From positions 12,713-32,986 of the forward strand of contig VHZZ01001284.1 in assembly GCA_009801015.1 (NCBI GenBank): 20,274 nucleotides of DNA, written 5' to 3'. The DNA is from Silene noctiflora. Taxonomy: Eukaryota > Streptophyta > Magnoliopsida > Caryophyllales > Caryophyllaceae. This document shows, piece after piece, positions 18,681-20,274 of this stretch. Both the position numbers and the translations under genes were made by a program. A model generated the notes under the pieces. It made no database searches and had not been told where the DNA came from. It saw only the letters and a program-made list of their open reading frames with translations. Numbering within the stretch: the first letter of the stretch is position 1; each line of letters opens with the position of its first letter.

Positions 18681-19242
18681 TGTAACACCCCCACTTACCA
18701 AGAAGTCTTACCAAGACCTTCCCTAGTAAATAAGGGCGTTATCATCTCGGTCGTCCGAGCAAGTACATATCAAAGATACCATAATAAAACTATTAAAGTA
18801 AATAAGTAAATTTACGCGGTTACAAGTCTCAAAATAAAAGGATAGTAATACAACTGACAAACCAAAATACAAGTGTTTATCTACTCAATGGAATCTATGA
18901 ATATTAAAAGAGTTTTCGGCGTCTCCTCCAACCCAGCATGCATGCTCAACAACGACACCTGCTTAACTCCTTGCTCCCTATTAAATGGATCACCACAGTT
19001 TTGAAAACATTGAAAGGGTCAGTACAAGTATACCATTAATTACATAAACTAAAAGAAATAGACAGACACGATTAACCCAATAATAATCCAGCACTCCAAA
19101 CTCCATAATAACAATGGCTCTCATCGCAACGAGAAGTCGGGTTCCCATCGCAACAGGTGACCCACCCTTGCCAATGTCAGACCGCAACACTGGATATCAA
19201 AGTCCCCGCTCATTGCAACGAGCGAACCCAAGCTCATTAATG
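18681..19242 (-). mobile_element. LTR A end (Ty3/gypsy), interrupted at 19242
   Basis: The sequence TGTAACACCCCCACTTACC starts at 18681 (the GGGTGTTACA terminus on the minus strand), next to a 5-bp GTAAT. Shared landmarks with LTR B are ATCTCGG-TTCCGAG-like text about 60-75 bp in, GGATCACCACAGTTTTGAAA near 18990, and the ATCGCAAC hairpins at 19119-19224. It breaks off at ATTAATG (19236-19242), where LTR B begins. Confidence 0.6.
19119..19224. other. Hairpin cluster with ATCGCAAC-type loops in LTR A
   Basis: Three units are clear. TCTC/GAGA surrounds ATCGCAAC (19119-19134). GGGTTCC pairs with GGTGACCC, with one bulge and one wobble, around CATCGCAACA (19139-19163). CGCTC/GAGCG surrounds ATTGCAAC (19207-19224). 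A weaker one (CAG/CTG around ACCGCAACA) lies near 19178-19192. Confidence 0.65.
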
Positions 19243-19921
19243 TGTAACACTCCCATACACCAGGGTACCTTAACAAGGACTACCCCAATGTATGAAGGTG
19301 CTACCATCTCGGCTTCCCGAGGTAATACGCATCATAGTAACCATAATAAAACAAGTTTAAATAAAAACAACTATAACGTAAAAGGGAAAAACAAGTCTCA
19401 AAACTCCGAAAGTGACAACAAAATTAAGAAGTGAATGTATCTAAACTCAGCGGAAGCTAGACTACAAAACATATGGTGACTCATCCCCGTCCATCTCTAG
19501 TGAGCTACATCAACAGCCATTACCTGCTAAGCCAACTGCTAACCATCCCCGAATGGATCACCAAAGTTTTGAAAACAAAAACGGGGTCAGTCAACTGCAT
19601 AACTAATATAACATCACAATAAGATAATCCAATACACAACAAAATCAAACTGTAACATCCATCCTCCAAACTCCATAGTAATCAGTAACCGACTACACAC
19701 CAAGATGTGTGGCGGGTGTGTAGCTCTGCCAGATTACCCATCGCAACAGGTAATCCACACCGCCAGTAGGGACCGCAGCCTTACCGCCAAAATCCCCGCT
19801 CATCGCAACGAGTGAACCCAGATCATTAATGTGCACATCCCTCTTTTGACGGGAGCCACAAGAGGCGAACATGGGGTTGGAACCATCTCTTGAAAATGGC
19901 TCCACAACAACATCCAATAAC
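19243..19921 (-). mobile_element. LTR B end (Ty3/gypsy), inserted into LTR A
   Basis: It starts TGTAACACTCCCATACACC at 19243 immediately after ATTAATG of LTR A. Its own sequence contains the homologous ATTAATGTGCACATCC at about 19826, showing what LTR A would look like uninterrupted at that point. GGATCACCAAAGTTTTGAAA near 19555 and hairpins at 19732-19755 and 19797-19814 parallel those of A. It runs up to the next LTR end at 19922. Confidence 0.6.
19732..19814. other. Hairpin pair with ATCGCAAC-type loops in LTR B
   Basis: GATTACC (19732-19738) pairs perfectly with GGTAATC (19749-19755) around CATCGCAACA. CGCTC (19797-19801) pairs with GAGTG (19810-19814, one G-T wobble) around ATCGCAAC. 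They are the positional counterparts of the second and third units of LTR A. Confidence 0.7.
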
Positions 19922-20274
19922 TGTAACACCCCTATTTATTTAAGAGCCTATAGCAAAACGCTCTCAAATAAATAGAGCCGTTAGTGAATAACAAAGTAAA
20001 ATAAACCAAAGTATTTTATATTAAAATTTAGCGAATAAAGGCTTCATTACAATCTAACCAAACTCATTAACTGAAACACTAAATGATAACAACTCGGGCG
20101 AAATTAAATTAAATAAACTGAACACTACAAATTACAACTGTCTGGAACTATGTGATCTAGACTTCTAGGTAGACTAACCAAAATCCTCACGCATCCCCAT
20201 GAGCTCCCAAGTCAGCTAACTCAAATACATGTCAGTCAATCTGCTCCCAATAATTCGTTCATCACAGGTGTTTA
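19922..20274 (-). mobile_element. LTR C end (Ty3/gypsy-like), cut by window end
   Basis: TGTAACACCCCTATTTATTT begins at 19922 after ATAAC (19917-19921, a possible target duplication). A hairpin near the terminus pairs CTATTTATTTAAGAG with CTCTCAAATAAATAG. Further sequence differs from A and B, so this is a different family with the same type of terminus. The other end lies beyond the window. Confidence 0.5.

Overview
The window looks like nuclear DNA of a flowering plant, almost certainly a eudicot. The reasons are AT-rich intergenic DNA, one intact plant-specific ALOG (LSH-type) gene with higher GC than its surroundings, several MITE families (Stowaway-, Harbinger-, MULE- and hAT-like), and remains of Ty1/copia and Ty3/gypsy LTR elements. 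The overall repeat flavour (TACTCCCTCCGT-type Stowaways, TGTAACACCC-ended LTRs, ACTCGGTCGAGT arrays) makes me suspect Caryophyllales, but that is an impression that no single feature here proves.

Layout. 1-235: AT-rich MITE-like repeat. 230-539: promoter and 5' leader. 540-1088 (+): the only convincing host gene, an ALOG-domain nuclear DNA-binding protein of 182 aa. 1089-4650: mostly featureless AT-rich DNA with low-complexity repeats and MITE ends. 4657-5430: a cluster of small DNA transposons (one Harbinger-like with TAA target duplication, two Stowaway-like). 6507-7722: two copies of a 171-bp repeat; the second is split by a 724-bp MULE-type MITE with a 9-bp target duplication, and the first copy serves as an in-cis empty site. 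About 7900-11800 (-): a decayed Ty1/copia fossil (gag, integrase, reverse transcriptase in copia order), itself hit by a Stowaway MITE (8515-8818) and a hAT-like insert (about 9403-9717). 12960-13580 (+): a second copia fossil on the opposite strand holding the RNase H end of pol.

13885-20274 is a Ty3/gypsy graveyard, all read on the minus strand. It holds a 1507-bp 3' LTR (13885-15391) preceded in element order by a polypurine tract, internal sequence, an Athila-like gag/ORF1 fossil (about 17150-18560), and three further TGTAACAC LTR ends at 18681, 19243 and 19922. At least one of these is nested inside another.

The two most unusual signals lie in this gypsy region. First, arrays of the near-palindrome ACTCG-NN-CGAGT have a strictly alternating spacing (22/19 bp in one array, 21/19 bp in the other); one sits just upstream of a TATA-like box in an LTR U3. 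Second, small hairpins recur with a nearly invariant loop core (ATCGCAAC) and different but still self-complementary stems in several LTRs. No CRISPR array, rRNA or convincing tRNA was seen. Apart from the ALOG gene, I see no intact host protein gene.
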